Source: Roseiarcus sp963787135
GTDB lineage: Bacteria; Pseudomonadota; Alphaproteobacteria; Rhizobiales; Beijerinckiaceae
Reading direction: 5' to 3'
Assembly: GCA_963787135.1 (NCBI GenBank)
Contig: CAWBBW010000036.1
Location: 1-64,000, forward strand
DNA length: 64,000 nucleotides
The notes below the pieces were generated by a model. It had not been told where the DNA came from and ran no database searches. It worked only from the letters and a program-made list of their open reading frames with translations. The first letter of the stretch is position 1. Every line of letters begins with the position of its first letter. Of the stretch, positions 9,016 through 18,864 are shown in pieces. The translations under genes were made by a program, and so were the position numbers.

Positions 9016-11623
9016 ATGGCGCTCGAGCAGTATCGCGCCAAGCGCAACTTTTCCGCCACCCCGGAGCCGCGGCCGAAGGTCGCCCCGAAGGCCAGGCGCG
9101 GCGACAGCTTCGTGGTGCAGAAGCACGACGCGCGGCGGCTCCATTACGATTTTCGGCTGGAGCTCGACGGCGTGTTGAAGAGCTGGGCGGTGACGCGCGG
9201 CCCGAGCCTCATCGCCGGCGAGAAGCGGCTCGCGGTCGAAGTCGAGGACCATCCGCTCGACTACGGCTCGTTCGAAGGCACGATCCCCAGGGGCGAATAT
9301 GGCGGCGGCTCGGTGCTTGTGTGGGATCGCGGCACGTGGACGCCGATCGGCGATCCGCACAAGGGCCTGGCCAAGGGACATCTCGAGTTCGAGCTTCATG
9401 GGCAGAAGCTCAACGGCCGGTGGCATCTCGTCCGCATGCATAAAAAACCGCGCGACAAGCACGAGAACTGGCTCCTCATCAAGGGCGAAGACAAGTACGC
9501 GAGGCCGGAGGGCGCGCCCGACATCTTGGAAGAGCGGCCCGAGTCGGCGGCGACCGGGCGACCCATCGACGAGGTCGCCAAGGAGGCGCCCGGCTGGTCG
9601 TCGAAGACCGGCCGCATCAAGGCGCCGGACAAGGTCCAGAAACCAACGTCGAAGGCGGCCAAGGCGACGCAAGCCGCGTCCCCTGTCGATCCCGCCTCGA
9701 TCGAGAGCGCGAAAAAGGCGTCGATGCCGGGCTTCGTCGAGCCGATGCTGGCATCGCTGGCGAAGTCGCCGCCCTCCGGCGAACGCTGGCTGCACGAAAT
9801 CAAGTTCGACGGCTATCGGCTCGAGGTCCATCTCACGGGCGGCCGCGTGCGGTTGATGACGCGCAGCGGGCTCGACTGGACTGCGAAATTTGGCGACGCG
9901 ATCATTGCTGCGTTCAAGGCGCTGCCGGTGCGCGACGCGTTGATCGACGGCGAGCTCGTCGTCGAGAACGCGGCGGGCGCTTCGGACTTCTCCGCGCTTC
10001 AGGCCGATCTCAGCGAGGGACGCACGGACCGCTTCCTCTTCTACGCCTTCGACCTTCTCTATCTCGACGGCTACGACCTGCGGGAGGCGCCGCTCGATGC
10101 GCGCATGGGGGCGCTGGAGAAACTGGTCGGCCAGGGTTCAGGCGTGCTTCGGCTAAGCGGGCATTTCGACGAGGACGGTGCGATCGTGCTGAGGCACGCC
10201 TGCCGCCTCGGGCTCGAGGGAATCGTCTCGAAGCTACGCGATGCTCCCTATCATTCCGGGCGCGGAAAGGGCTGGATCAAATCGAAATGCTCGGCCCGGC
10301 AGGAGTTCGTGGTGGCGGGCTTCGTTCCCTCGACCGCCGCGTCCGACGCGGTCGGGTCGCTGTCGCTCGGCGTCTACGAGGGCGACGCGTTGCGCTATGT
10401 CGGGCGGGTCGGCACGGGCTTCAGCGCGTCGACCGCGCGGGCGCTCTACCGGCGGCTCGAGCCGATGCGCATCGCCGCGAGCCCGTTCGCCGACCGGCTC
10501 AGCTCAGAGGAGGCGCGCCAGGTTCGTTTCGTGCGGCCCGAGCTCGTGGCGGAGGTCGACTTTCGCGCCTGGACCGCCGACAACGTCCTGCGCCACGCCT
10601 CGTTTGTCGGGCTGCGCGAGGACAAGGCGCCGCGCGAGGTTGTGCGCGAGACGCCTGCCGCGGAGGCGGCGCCCAAGTCGCCCAAGCCGCCCAAGTCGCC
10701 CAAAGCGCCGGCGAAGTCGCCCAAAACCCCGGCGAAGCCCCAAAGCCGCACGGTCGCGTTGACCCATCCTGATCGGGTCTACTGGCCTGACGTTGGCGTC
10801 ACGAAGGAAGGACTGGCCGACTATTACACCGAGGTCTGGCCGTTCATGGGGCCGCTGATCGTCGGCCGGGCGCTGGCGCTCCTGCGCTGCCCGGACGGGA
10901 TCACGGGCCAGCAGTTCTTCCAGAAGCACGCCTGGAAAGGCCTGAACCGCAACATCGTGCTGGTCAAGGACCCCAAGGACCCGGGCGAGCCGCTCGTCAG
11001 CATCCGCGATCTCGATGGCCTCATCGGCCTCGTGCAGTCGGCGACGCTCGAAATCCACCCCTGGGGCTCGACGGCGACCGACTGGGAGCGGGCGGACACA
11101 ATCATCATGGATCTCGATCCCGGCGAAAGCGTCACCTGGGCGGCCCTGATCGAGGCCGCTCTCGACGTGCGGGCGAGGCTCGAGGCGGCGGGGCTCGGCG
11201 CCTTCGTCAAGACCTCGGGTGGCAAAGGCCTGCATGTCGTGGCGCCGGTGAAGCCCAAGGCCGATTGGCCCGCGGTCAAGGCCTTCACCAAGGCGATCGC
11301 CGAATTCGATGGCGTCCGACAGTCCGCAAAAATATGTGGCGACCATCGCCAAGGCGAAGCGCACCGGCAAAATCCTGGTCGACTATCTGCGTAATCAGCG
11401 CGGCATGACCGCCGTTGCGGCCTATTCGACGCGCGCGCGTCCCGGCGCGCCCGTTTCGATGCCGCTCGGCTGGGATGAACTCGGCCCGGCGATCGGACCG
11501 GCTTATTTCACCGTCGCCAACGCGCCTTCGCGACTGGCGTCGCTCGCTCGTGATCCGTGGGAGGGCTTCCGCGCCGCCGCGGCGCCGATCGAAGCCGTGA
11601 AGGTTCGCCGGGCGGGCGCCTGA
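9016..11623 (+). CDS. ligD: ATP-dependent DNA ligase D (phosphoesterase-ligase-polymerase), one frame break
   Basis: About 868 residues in the order seen in Pseudomonas LigD. A 3'-phosphoesterase domain (about 1-190) has FVVQKHDARRLHYDFRLELD and GEYGGGSV. The ligase domain has the adenylation motif EIKFDGYR (Lys263) and GLEGIVSKLRDAPY. The primase-polymerase domain has LTHPDRVYWPD and the metal pair in IIMDLDPGE. The frame breaks at 11302-11307 in GAATTC; removing one T gives AESMASDSPQKYVATIAKAK and the normal end. The last 96 residues are in the second frame. The stop is four bases from the convergent second Ku. Confidence 0.93.
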
Positions 11624-11627
11624 TCGT

Positions 11628-12482
11628 CTACCGTTTCGGACGCGTGGGCGGTTTTTTCGACTTGGCGTCGTTCGGCTTGGCGCTGTCGGAGGCCCTCCCT
11701 TCCGCCGCGACGCTTCTCCGCAGGGCGTCCATGATGCTTATGACATTGCTCGGGGCCGGCGCGGGCTCGGCCTTGGCCTTCGCGCGCGGCGCGCCCTTCT
11801 TCTTTTCCTTGATGATGTCGATCAGGCGCTCCTGGACGGGGTCGCGGACCATGTCGAGGCTCCATGGCTTCTTGCGCTCTTCGATCAGCCGCGACACCAG
11901 TTTGAGCAGACCGGGATCGAGCTTTTTTTCCCGTTCCGGGCCGAAGACTTCGCTTGGGTCGCGCACTTCGTCGCCGAACCTCAGCGCCCAGAGTTCGATT
12001 CCCTTGTCGCGGGCCTTGAGAAGAACCGCGCGTTCGCGACGGTTGAGGACGAGGCGGGAGACGCCGACCATGCCGGTGGCGCGCATCGCGTCGCGGATCA
12101 CGCAATAGGCCTCTTCGCCGACCGGATCGTCCGGCGTCAGGTAATAGGGCGCTTCGTACCAGATCCAGTCCACGCTGTCGGCCGGCGCGAAGCTCTCGAT
12201 GTCGATGGTTCGGGCGCTCTCGAGCTTGACCGCCTCCAGCTCCTCGTCCTCGAGCAGGACGAAACTCTTTTCGTCGCGCGGGTAGCCCTTGACCAGTTCG
12301 TCCTCGTCAACCGGGCGTCCCGACTCGGCATCGACATACCGGCTGACGACACGGTTACCCGTCGGGCGATTGAGGGTATGAAAGCGAATCTTCTCCGTTT
12401 CGCTGGTCGCAGGGGTCATCGCAACGGGGCAGGTGACGAGCGAGAGCTTCAAATACCCTTTCCAGAACGGTCTCGGCGCCAT
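11628..12482 (-). CDS. ku: Non-homologous end-joining protein Ku (second copy)
   Basis: 284 residues. The core matches bacterial Ku (FWKGYLKLSLVTCPVAM, RFHTLNRPTGNRVVSRYVD, YEAPYYLTPDDPVGEEAY, SRLVLNRRERAVLLKARDKG). It is clearly divergent from the first copy, so it is a paralogue and not a recent duplicate. The basic tail (KKPPTRPKR) fits DNA-end or LigD contacts. It points toward ligD from the other side. Rhizobia are known to carry several Ku proteins that may form heterodimers; whether these two do is an inference. Confidence 0.92.
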   Translation of the reverse strand: MAPRPFWKGYLKLSLVTCPVAMTPATSETEKIRFHTLNRPTGNRVVSRYVDAESGRPVDEDELVKGYPRDEKSFVLLEDEELEAVKLESARTIDIESFAPADSVDWIWYEAPYYLTPDDPVGEEAYCVIRDAMRATGMVGVSRLVLNRRERAVLLKARDKGIELWALRFGDEVRDPSEVFGPEREKKLDPGLLKLVSRLIEERKKPWSLDMVRDPVQERLIDIIKEKKKGAPRAKAKAEPAPAPSNVISIMDALRRSVAAEGRASDSAKPNDAKSKKPPTRPKR

Positions 12483-12560
12483 CCGTGCCTCTCGGGCTGG
12501 GATCTTCTGTTCGCCTTGTCGCGACGGCCTTGCGTCAGGCGACGGTCGGAATGAATGGAA

Positions 12561-13250
12561 TCATAGCAGACCCCCGCGCGCTCGTGCGAGAGCCGCAGTG
12601 GCTCCGGCGCGCGCGCCTTCCGCCCCGAGTTCGCCGGCGGCGCGAAGGTCTTGCACAAAAAGCGCATAGGCCGCCTGCTTGTCCGCCTCATCCGGCAGGC
12701 GCAGCAGCGACGACGGATGCACCGTCACGAATACGCGCAGGCCATTTTCGAGGACCAGCGTCTCGCCACGGTGCTTTCCGATCGCGACGGGCCGTCCAAA
12801 GAGACTTTGCGCTGCGGTCGCCCCAAGCGCCACGATGAGCCTCGGCTTCAGGACGTCGATCTCGCTCATGAGCCATCGCCTGCATACATCGATCTCGCCC
12901 GCGTTCGGCCTCTTGTGCAGCCGGAACTTGCCGCGCGGCTCGAATTTGAAATGTTTGACGGCGTTGGTCACATAGGCGCGATTGCGGTCGACGCCGGCCT
13001 CCGCGAGCGCCCTGTCGAGCATGAGGCCCGCAGGGCCGACGAAAGGCCGCCCGACGCGGTCCTCCCGATCGCCCGGCTGCTCGCCGACGAAGACAATATC
13101 CGCCGCGGGCGGCCCCTCGCCGAACACCGTCTGAGTCGCGTTTCTCCACAGGGGGCAGGCGCGGCAGTCCGCCGCTTCGCGCCGCAGCGACTCGATCCTC
13201 GCTGACTTGTCGTCCGTCATCGTCTCCCGCCTCGGCGCCGGCGCGTTCAC
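12561..13250 (-). CDS. udgX: UdgX-type uracil-DNA glycosylase
   Basis: 229 residues. The Fe-S glycosylase fold shows CRACPLW (Cys29, Cys32), the uracil-pocket motif GEQPGDREDRVGRPFVGPAG, VTNAVKHFKF and C-terminal VTVHPSSLL. The UdgX-specific insertion is present as RGKFRLHKRPN; His112 aligns with the histidine that in mycobacterial UdgX becomes covalently linked to the uracil-free sugar. GTG 13250 overlaps the yjbQ stop by four bases; an alternative ATG is at 13220. The gene sits next to the NHEJ block and can be co-transcribed with the second Ku, 78 bases downstream. Confidence 0.88.
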   Translation of the reverse strand: MNAPAPRRETMTDDKSARIESLRREAADCRACPLWRNATQTVFGEGPPAADIVFVGEQPGDREDRVGRPFVGPAGLMLDRALAEAGVDRNRAYVTNAVKHFKFEPRGKFRLHKRPNAGEIDVCRRWLMSEIDVLKPRLIVALGATAAQSLFGRPVAIGKHRGETLVLENGLRVFVTVHPSSLLRLPDEADKQAAYALFVQDLRAAGELGAEGARAGATAALARARGGLL

Positions 13251-13674
13251 TCGCCGATGAGATGCGCGGCGATCTCGCGCCGATGAGGCGCCCGCCGATG
13301 CTCAAACAGATAAATGCCCTGCCAGGTTCCAAGCGCGAGCCGCCCCTCGAGCAGCGGAATCGAAAGATTGACGCCGATCAGCGCCGCCCGGATGTGGGCC
13401 GGCATGTCGTCGGGACCTTCGTCGTTGTGGGCGTAACGCGCGGGGTCCTCCGGCGCGATACGTTCGAAAAAGGTTTCGAGGTCGGCGCGAACTGCGGGCG
13501 CGGCGTTTTCCTGAATGACGAGCGACGCCGACGTATGTCGGCAATAGAGGTCAGCAGGCCCATGAGAAGGCCATGACGCTCGACCCAGGCGCCGACCGTA
13601 CCGGTCACGTCGCCAAGGCCACGGCCGTGGGTCTGGATCGGAATGATGCCTGCGAACTGCCGCATGAGTTCCAC
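13247..13674 (-). CDS. yjbQ: YjbQ (UPF0047) family protein, one frame break
   Basis: About 142 residues. The N-terminal frame gives FAGIIPIQTHGRGLGDVTG and VERHGLLMGLLT. The second frame gives LYCRHTSASLVIQENAAP, DDMPAHIRAALIGVNLSIPL and LGTWQGIYLFEHR, the conserved beta-trimer core. A single missing C in acc(c)tc at about 13548-13551 explains the break. E. coli YjbQ has weak thiamine-phosphate synthase activity; its physiological role is unclear. It lies 26 bases downstream of ccmG in the same direction. Confidence 0.85.
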
Positions 13675-13700
13675 CCCGGCGATCGTTCCTCGCGGCTCGC

Positions 13701-14291
13701 TCAGGAACGCGGCGACTCCATCGCCTTGAAGATTTGGGGCTTGACCTCGCTCTCGAGCGTCTCGGCCGTGAGCGGCCCCACGACCTTGTAGGCGATCGTG
13801 CCGTCACCCCTGACGATGAAGGTCTCGGGAACGCCGTAGACGCCCCAGTCGATCCCCGCGCGCCCGTCCGAATCGAAGCCCACTTTGGCGTAAGGGTCTC
13901 CGTCGGCGCCGAGGAAGCGCCGCACGTTGCCTGAGGAATCCTTCTGCGCCACGCCGTAGAGGACGACGCCCTTCTGTTTCAGCGCGTCGTCGGCGGCCAG
14001 CGCCATCAGTACGGGATGTTCGTGGTGGCAGGGCTCGCACCACGAGCCGAACACGTTGATCACGCTGACATGGCCATGGCGCAGATCGGCGTCGGTGAGG
14101 CCTGCGGCGCCGTCGAGGCCGGCAAGCGTCAGCGGCGGCGCGCTCTGGCCGATCAGCGCTGAGGGCAGCTTCGCCGGATCGCCTGCATAGAGGCGCACGA
14201 AGAGAAGCGCCGCCACGACCGCGAAGACCGCGAGCGGCAGGAAAGCGAGCCAGCGGCGCCGGGGAGGGGCGGTTTCCGAATTCGCACTCAT
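13701..14291 (-). CDS. ccmG: Cytochrome c maturation thiol:disulfide oxidoreductase CcmG/DsbE
   Basis: 196 residues: a cytosolic tail, one membrane anchor (about 14-35) and a periplasmic thioredoxin domain with the active site GSWCEPCHHEHP (Cys85, Cys88) and the cis-Pro loop VYGVPETFIV. CcmG reduces the CXXCH haem-binding cysteines of apocytochrome c. The start codon overlaps the ccmD stop (ATGA), so the genes are translationally coupled. Confidence 0.93.
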   Translation of the reverse strand: MSANSETAPPRRRWLAFLPLAVFAVVAALLFVRLYAGDPAKLPSALIGQSAPPLTLAGLDGAAGLTDADLRHGHVSVINVFGSWCEPCHHEHPVLMALAADDALKQKGVVLYGVAQKDSSGNVRRFLGADGDPYAKVGFDSDGRAGIDWGVYGVPETFIVRGDGTIAYKVVGPLTAETLESEVKPQIFKAMESPRS

Positions 14292-14464
14292 GAACGCGCG
14301 TCCCCCGCTCCGCCGCGCGCCTCGTCGAGCGCGTGCGTCGCCTTGTCGAGGCTGGCGCTCAACCGGCGGTAGTCGAGGAGGACCGAGCCGATCATCACGG
14401 CGAGCACCACCGCCGCGATCGAATAGGCGGCCATGACGAAACCAATGTGCGGGTCGGCCATCAT
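14288..14464 (-). CDS. ccmD: Haem exporter protein CcmD
   Basis: A 58-residue protein beginning MMADPHIGFVMAAYSIAAVV. It has one membrane helix (about 8-30) followed by a charged cytosolic tail (DYRRLSASLDKATHALDEA), the standard CcmD layout. CcmD bridges CcmC and the CcmAB ATPase and helps release haem-loaded CcmE. It overlaps ccmG by four bases and lies five bases after ccmC. Confidence 0.9.
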   Translation of the reverse strand: MMADPHIGFVMAAYSIAAVVLAVMIGSVLLDYRRLSASLDKATHALDEARGGAGDARS

Positions 14465-14469
14465 CGGGC

Positions 14470-15225
14470 TTACGCGCCCCTCGTCGCGAGGGCCGGCGCG
14501 AGCCGGTCGCCCTCGGCCGCCGCCAGCATCGTCACACGGGCGATGCGCCGGCGCAGGATCTCATTGCGGATCGCCATCAAATGCAGCGTGAGGAAGAGGA
14601 ATGTGAAGGCGAGCGACATCACGATCAGCGGCCAGAGCAGCGAGGGCGCGATCGTCGGGCCGCCAAGGCGGAACACGGAAGCGGGCTGGTGCAGCGTGTT
14701 CCACCAGTCGACCGAGAACTTGATGATCGGCAGATTGACGCAGCCGACGAGGGTGAGGATCGCCGTCGCGCGCGCAGCCCGGCCCGGATCGTCGATCGCG
14801 CGCCATAGCGCGATGAGGCCGAGATAGAGGATGAACAGCACCAGCACCGACGTCAGGCGCGCGTCCCAGACCCAGTAGGTTCCCCACATCGGCTTGCCCC
14901 AGAGCGAACCGGTCGCGAGGCAGATGAAGGTGAAGCCGGCGCCGAGCGGCGCCGCGGCCTTCTGAGCGGCGTCGGCCAGCGGATGACGCCAGGCGAGCGT
15001 GCCGAGCGAAGCCAGCGCCATCACGCCGTAGACGAAGGTCGACATCCAAGCCGCCGGCACGTGCAGGTACATGATCTTGGCCGTCTCGCCTTGCTGATAG
15101 TCAGGCGGCGCCATGAAGGAAAGATAGAGGCCGGCAACGAACAGCATGGCCGTCGACGCCGCCAGCCAAGGCAGCGTCCTGCGCGTCAGGTCGACGAAGA
15201 CCGTCGGGTTGGCCAGGTTCCACAT
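14470..15225 (-). CDS. ccmC: Haem lyase/exporter CcmC
   Basis: 251 residues with six predicted membrane helices. It contains the periplasmic tryptophan-rich WWD signature (KPMWGTYWVWDARLTS) and the flanking histidines in MYLHVPAAW and WWNTLHQPAS that hold haem before transfer to CcmE. I chose the ATG at 15225 (MWNLANPTVF); the open frame runs further upstream but without CcmC similarity. ccmA and ccmB, often just upstream in this order, are not present; oxyR is there instead. Confidence 0.93.
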   Translation of the reverse strand: MWNLANPTVFVDLTRRTLPWLAASTAMLFVAGLYLSFMAPPDYQQGETAKIMYLHVPAAWMSTFVYGVMALASLGTLAWRHPLADAAQKAAAPLGAGFTFICLATGSLWGKPMWGTYWVWDARLTSVLVLFILYLGLIALWRAIDDPGRAARATAILTLVGCVNLPIIKFSVDWWNTLHQPASVFRLGGPTIAPSLLWPLIVMSLAFTFLFLTLHLMAIRNEILRRRIARVTMLAAAEGDRLAPALATRGA

Positions 15226-15307
15226 TCTCGGGGTTTTAGCGCCGGGCGCGAAGGGGGGCAATGTGACATTGCGCGCGAATCGGGGACGCGGCGGCGGATT
15301 TGGGACG

Positions 15308-16217
15308 TCAGGCCCAGGCGGCGAGCGCCGTCTCGGCCGACCCGCGCAAGGACGCCGCCAGGGCCTCGATTGCGGCGCGGCGGGGCGCATTGCGGCGATG
15401 GACGAGCCTGATGAGGCGCGATGCGCCGAGGCCGACGACCCTGAGGCCGTCGAGATCGGCGCTCTGTCGCCGCCAGTCGGCGAAGGCGAGCAGCGGCGCG
15501 AGCGTCGCCCCCTGACCCGCCGCTGCGAGGTGGCGAACGGTCTCGAGGCTGGTCGCGCGCACATCGGCGCCGGCCGCCCGCTCCGCCGCGCCGCAGAGCG
15601 CGAGCGCCTGATCGCGCAGGCAGTGGCCCTCCGCCAGCAAAAGCAGCGTGCCGGAATCGATCTCGTCGACGCGGATCGAATGGCGTCGTCGCGCCCGCGG
15701 GCCGCGCGCCGAAACCAGATAGAACGGCTCTTCATAGAGCTCGATCGAGTTCGAGCCGCCCGCCGTCGGGTTCGGTTGCGATCACCGCCGCGTCCAGCGA
15801 CCCTTCGGCCATGCGCTGAAGCAGACGGTCGGTGAGATCCTCGACCAGATGCAGTGGCGTTTGCGGCAGCGCCCGGATCGCGTCGGGCAGGGCGAAGGGC
15901 AGGAGATAGGGCGCGACGGTTGCGATCATGCCGATCCTGAGCGGCCCGGCGAAAGGATCGCGCGCCGCCCGCGCGGCGACCGTGACGCTCGCCGCCGCCG
16001 CCAACGCAGCGCGCGCCTCGGCGATGACGCCGGCCGCCCGGGCGTCGACGCGCACGGCGCGGCCCTCGCGCTCGAACAGCTTCAAGCCCAGTTCCGCCTC
16101 GAGCTTGAGGATCTGGCCGCTCAGCGTCGGCTGGCTGACGTTGCAGGCCGTCGCCGCCCGGCCGAAATGGCCATGATCGGCGACCGCGACCGCATATTCG
16201 AGGTCCCTGAGGTCCAT
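15308..16217 (-). CDS. oxyR: Peroxide-sensing LysR regulator OxyR, one frame break
   Basis: About 302 residues. The winged helix-turn-helix is MDLRDLEYAVAVADHGHFGR followed by AATACNVSQPTLSGQILKLE. The sensor domain holds the redox pair in EGHCLRDQALALC, two cysteines nine residues apart exactly as C199 and C208 of E. coli OxyR. The frame breaks at 15747-15752, where the coding strand reads GAACTC; removing one A gives GGRLDSIELYEEPFYLV and joins the two parts. It is divergent from katG, the classic target. Confidence 0.9.
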
Positions 16218-16464
16218 AAAAATGGCAATCGGCGCTGACGATGATCGGCGATGGAACAATCGATTGGACCGATTGTCAATCGTGCGTTATCCCGATTAGC
16301 GATACGCTCGGCTTGAGCGCGGTCGCGGATGTTTACGGACGCGCCGACGTCGCAGGGGAGAAGAAAGCCGGACTCCCAAATGGCGCCCGACGCAGACAGC
16401 AGGGACCGGCTCTGATATTTCGTTTGGCAACCTTGAAAAAGCTCAGAATAGGAATGGAGAGAAC
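16218..16464. promoter_or_regulatory. oxyR-katG divergent control region with paired CGATTG palindromes
   Basis: The 247-bp spacer between the divergent genes holds a tight cluster of inverted repeats: CAATCGATTG at 16257-16266 and CGATTG-T-CAATCG at 16270-16282, followed by a CGATTAGCGAT string at about 16293-16304. Such clustered ATTG/CAAT dyads are what a LysR-type tetramer would contact. Their position upstream of both genes fits an OxyR operator, but the assignment is inferred from position and symmetry. It is not a match to the enterobacterial consensus. Confidence 0.55.
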
Positions 16465-18670
16465 ATGAACGTCGAAAGCAAGTGCCCGGTGGCGGGCGGG
16501 GCGCGCTCGCTTCGCGAGTGGTGGCCGAACCAGCTCAACCTCAAGGGTCTCAACCAGAACTCGCCCAAAGCGGATCCGATGGGCGAGACGTTCGACTACG
16601 CCAAAGAATTCAAGAGCCTCGACCTCAACGCGGTGATCAGCGACCTCAAGGCGCTCATGACCGACTCGCAGGAGTGGTGGCCGGCCGACTTCGGCCACTA
16701 TGGACCGCTCTTCATCCGGATGGCGTGGCACAGCGCCGGCACCTACCGCATCGCCGACGGCCGCGGCGGCGCCGGAGACGGCCAGCAGCGGTTTGCGCCC
16801 CTCAACAGCTGGCCGGACAACGCGAGCCTTGACAAAGCGCGCCGGCTGCTTTGGCCGATCAAGCAGAAATATGGCCGGAAAATCTCCTGGGCAGACCTCC
16901 TCATTCTCACCGGCAACGTCGCCCTCGAATCGATGGGCTTCAAGACGTTCGGTTTCGGCGGCGGGCGCGTCGACACCTGGGAGCCGGACGATACGATCTA
17001 CTGGGGCCCTGAGGGCGAGTGGCTCGCGGACGAGCGCTACTTCGGCGATCGCGAGCTCGAGCATCCCCTCGGCGCGGTGCAGATGGGCCTGATCTACGTC
17101 AATCCAGAAGGGCCGAACGGCAAGCCGGATCCTCTCGCCGCGGCCAAGGATATTCGCGAGACGTTCAAGCGCATGGCGATGGACGACGAGGAGACGGTCG
17201 CGCTCATTGCCGGCGGCCACACCTTCGGCAAGACACACGGCGCCGGCGACGCGAAGAAATATGTGGGTCCGGAGCCCGAAGGCGCCGATATCGAGCAGCA
17301 GGGGCTCGGGTGGAAGAACACCTTCGGCACCGGCAAAGGCGATGACGCCATCACCAGCGGCCTCGAAGTGATCTGGACCGCGACGCCGACCCAGTGGAGC
17401 AACAACTTCTTCTCGAACCTGTTCGGCTTCGAATGGGAGCTGACCAAGAGCCCGGCCGGCGCTTATCAGTGGACGCCGAAAAATGGCGGGGGCGCCGGGA
17501 CCGTGCCGGATCCGCACGACCCGTCAAAGCGCCGCTCACCCTCGATGCTGACCACCGATCTCGCTTTGCGGATGGACCCTGCCTACGAGAAGATTTCGAG
17601 GCGCTTCTTCGAGCATCCGGACCAGCTCGCCGACGCGTTCGCCCGGGCTTGGTTCAAGCTGACGCACCGCGACATGGGTCCGATCGTACGTTACCTCGGT
17701 CCGCTCGTGCCGAAAGAGACGCTGATCTGGCAGGATCCGATCCCCGCCGTGGACCATCCTCTGATCGGGGAGCAGGACATCGCCGATCTGAAGGCGAAAA
17801 TCCTCGCCTCAGGCCTCTCCGTTTCCGAACTCGTCTCGACCGCCTGGGCGTCGGCGTCGACGTTCCGCGGCGGGGACAAGCGCGGCGGAGCGAACGGCGC
17901 GCGCATTCGGCTTGCGCCGCAAAAGGACTGGGACGTCAACCAGCCGGCTCAGCTGGCGAAGGTGATGCAGACGCTCGAAGCGATCCAGAAGGACTTCAAC
18001 GCTTCGCAGTCTGGCGGGAAGAAGGTGTCGCTTGCCGACCTCATCGTTCTCGGCGGCGGCGCCGCGATCGAGAAGGCGGCCAGGGATGCCGGCCACAATG
18101 TGAAGGTCCCGTTCGCGCCGGGACGCGCGGACGCCTCGCAGGATGAGACCGACGTCGACTCCTTCGAGCCGCTTGAGCCGAAATTCGACGGATTCCGCAA
18201 CTATATCCGCGGCAAGCAACGCCTGTCGGCCGAGGAGCTGCTGGTTGACCGGGCGCAATTGCTGACGCTGACGGCGCCCGAGATGACGGTTCTCGTCGGC
18301 GGCCTGCGGGTGCTCGGTGCGAATGCCGGAAAGTCTCCGCACGGCGTCTTCACCAAGCGGCCGGAGACGCTGACCAACGACTTCTTCGTCAACCTGCTCG
18401 ATATGAGCACGGAATGGCGGCCGGCTGCTGGAGAGGGCGTGTACGAGGGGCGCGACCGCAAGACGAACGAGGCGAAGTGGACGGGAACCCGCGCCGACCT
18501 GATCTTCGGCTCGCACTCCCAGCTGCGGGCGATTGCCGAAGTCTATGCCTGCGCGGAACTCGAAGGAGAAGTTCGTGAAAGATTTCGTGGCGGCGTGGAC
18601 CAAGGTGATGAACCGCGATCGCTTCGACCTCGCTTCTCACGGCGCGCCGCCCGCGATGGCGGCGGAGTAA
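16465..18670 (+). CDS. katG: Bifunctional catalase-peroxidase KatG, one frame break near the 3' end
   Basis: About 734 residues. The distal haem pocket is FIRMAWHSAGTYR (Arg85, Trp88, His89) and the proximal His lies in VALIAGGHTFGKTHGAGD. The second, degenerate domain is complete (STAWASASTFRGGDKRGGANG). At 18556-18561 the sequence GAACTC breaks the frame; deleting one A gives ADSKEKFVKDFVAAWTKVMN and a stop at 18668-18670. Detoxifies hydrogen peroxide in the cytosol, presumably under OxyR control. A hairpin terminator follows immediately. Confidence 0.95.
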
Positions 18671-18678
18671 CGCGAAAA

Positions 18679-18707
18679 GCCGCGCGCGTGGAAAGTTCGC
18701 GCGCGGC
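18679..18707 (+). terminator. Hairpin terminator downstream of katG
   Basis: Perfect 10-bp inverted repeat GCCGCGCGCG / CGCGCGCGGC separated by nine bases, starting nine bases after the restored katG stop and preceded by AAAA. The T-run after it is short (GTGTTT), so it may be a weak intrinsic terminator or an mRNA-stabilising hairpin. Its place right after 18670 supports that stop as the real katG end. Confidence 0.65.
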
Positions 18708-18864
18708 GTGTTTACTCTCTGATGAGCCCGGCTGGTCCGCGATCACGCCGTCGCCCCTCGCCGCCGCGACGACGATGTCGAAGTCGCCGAAAGATCCCTG
18801 GGGCCCACGGGCGCCTCAGCGCGTGCCGGACATGGGCGATATCAATCGAGTCTACCTGGCTGCC

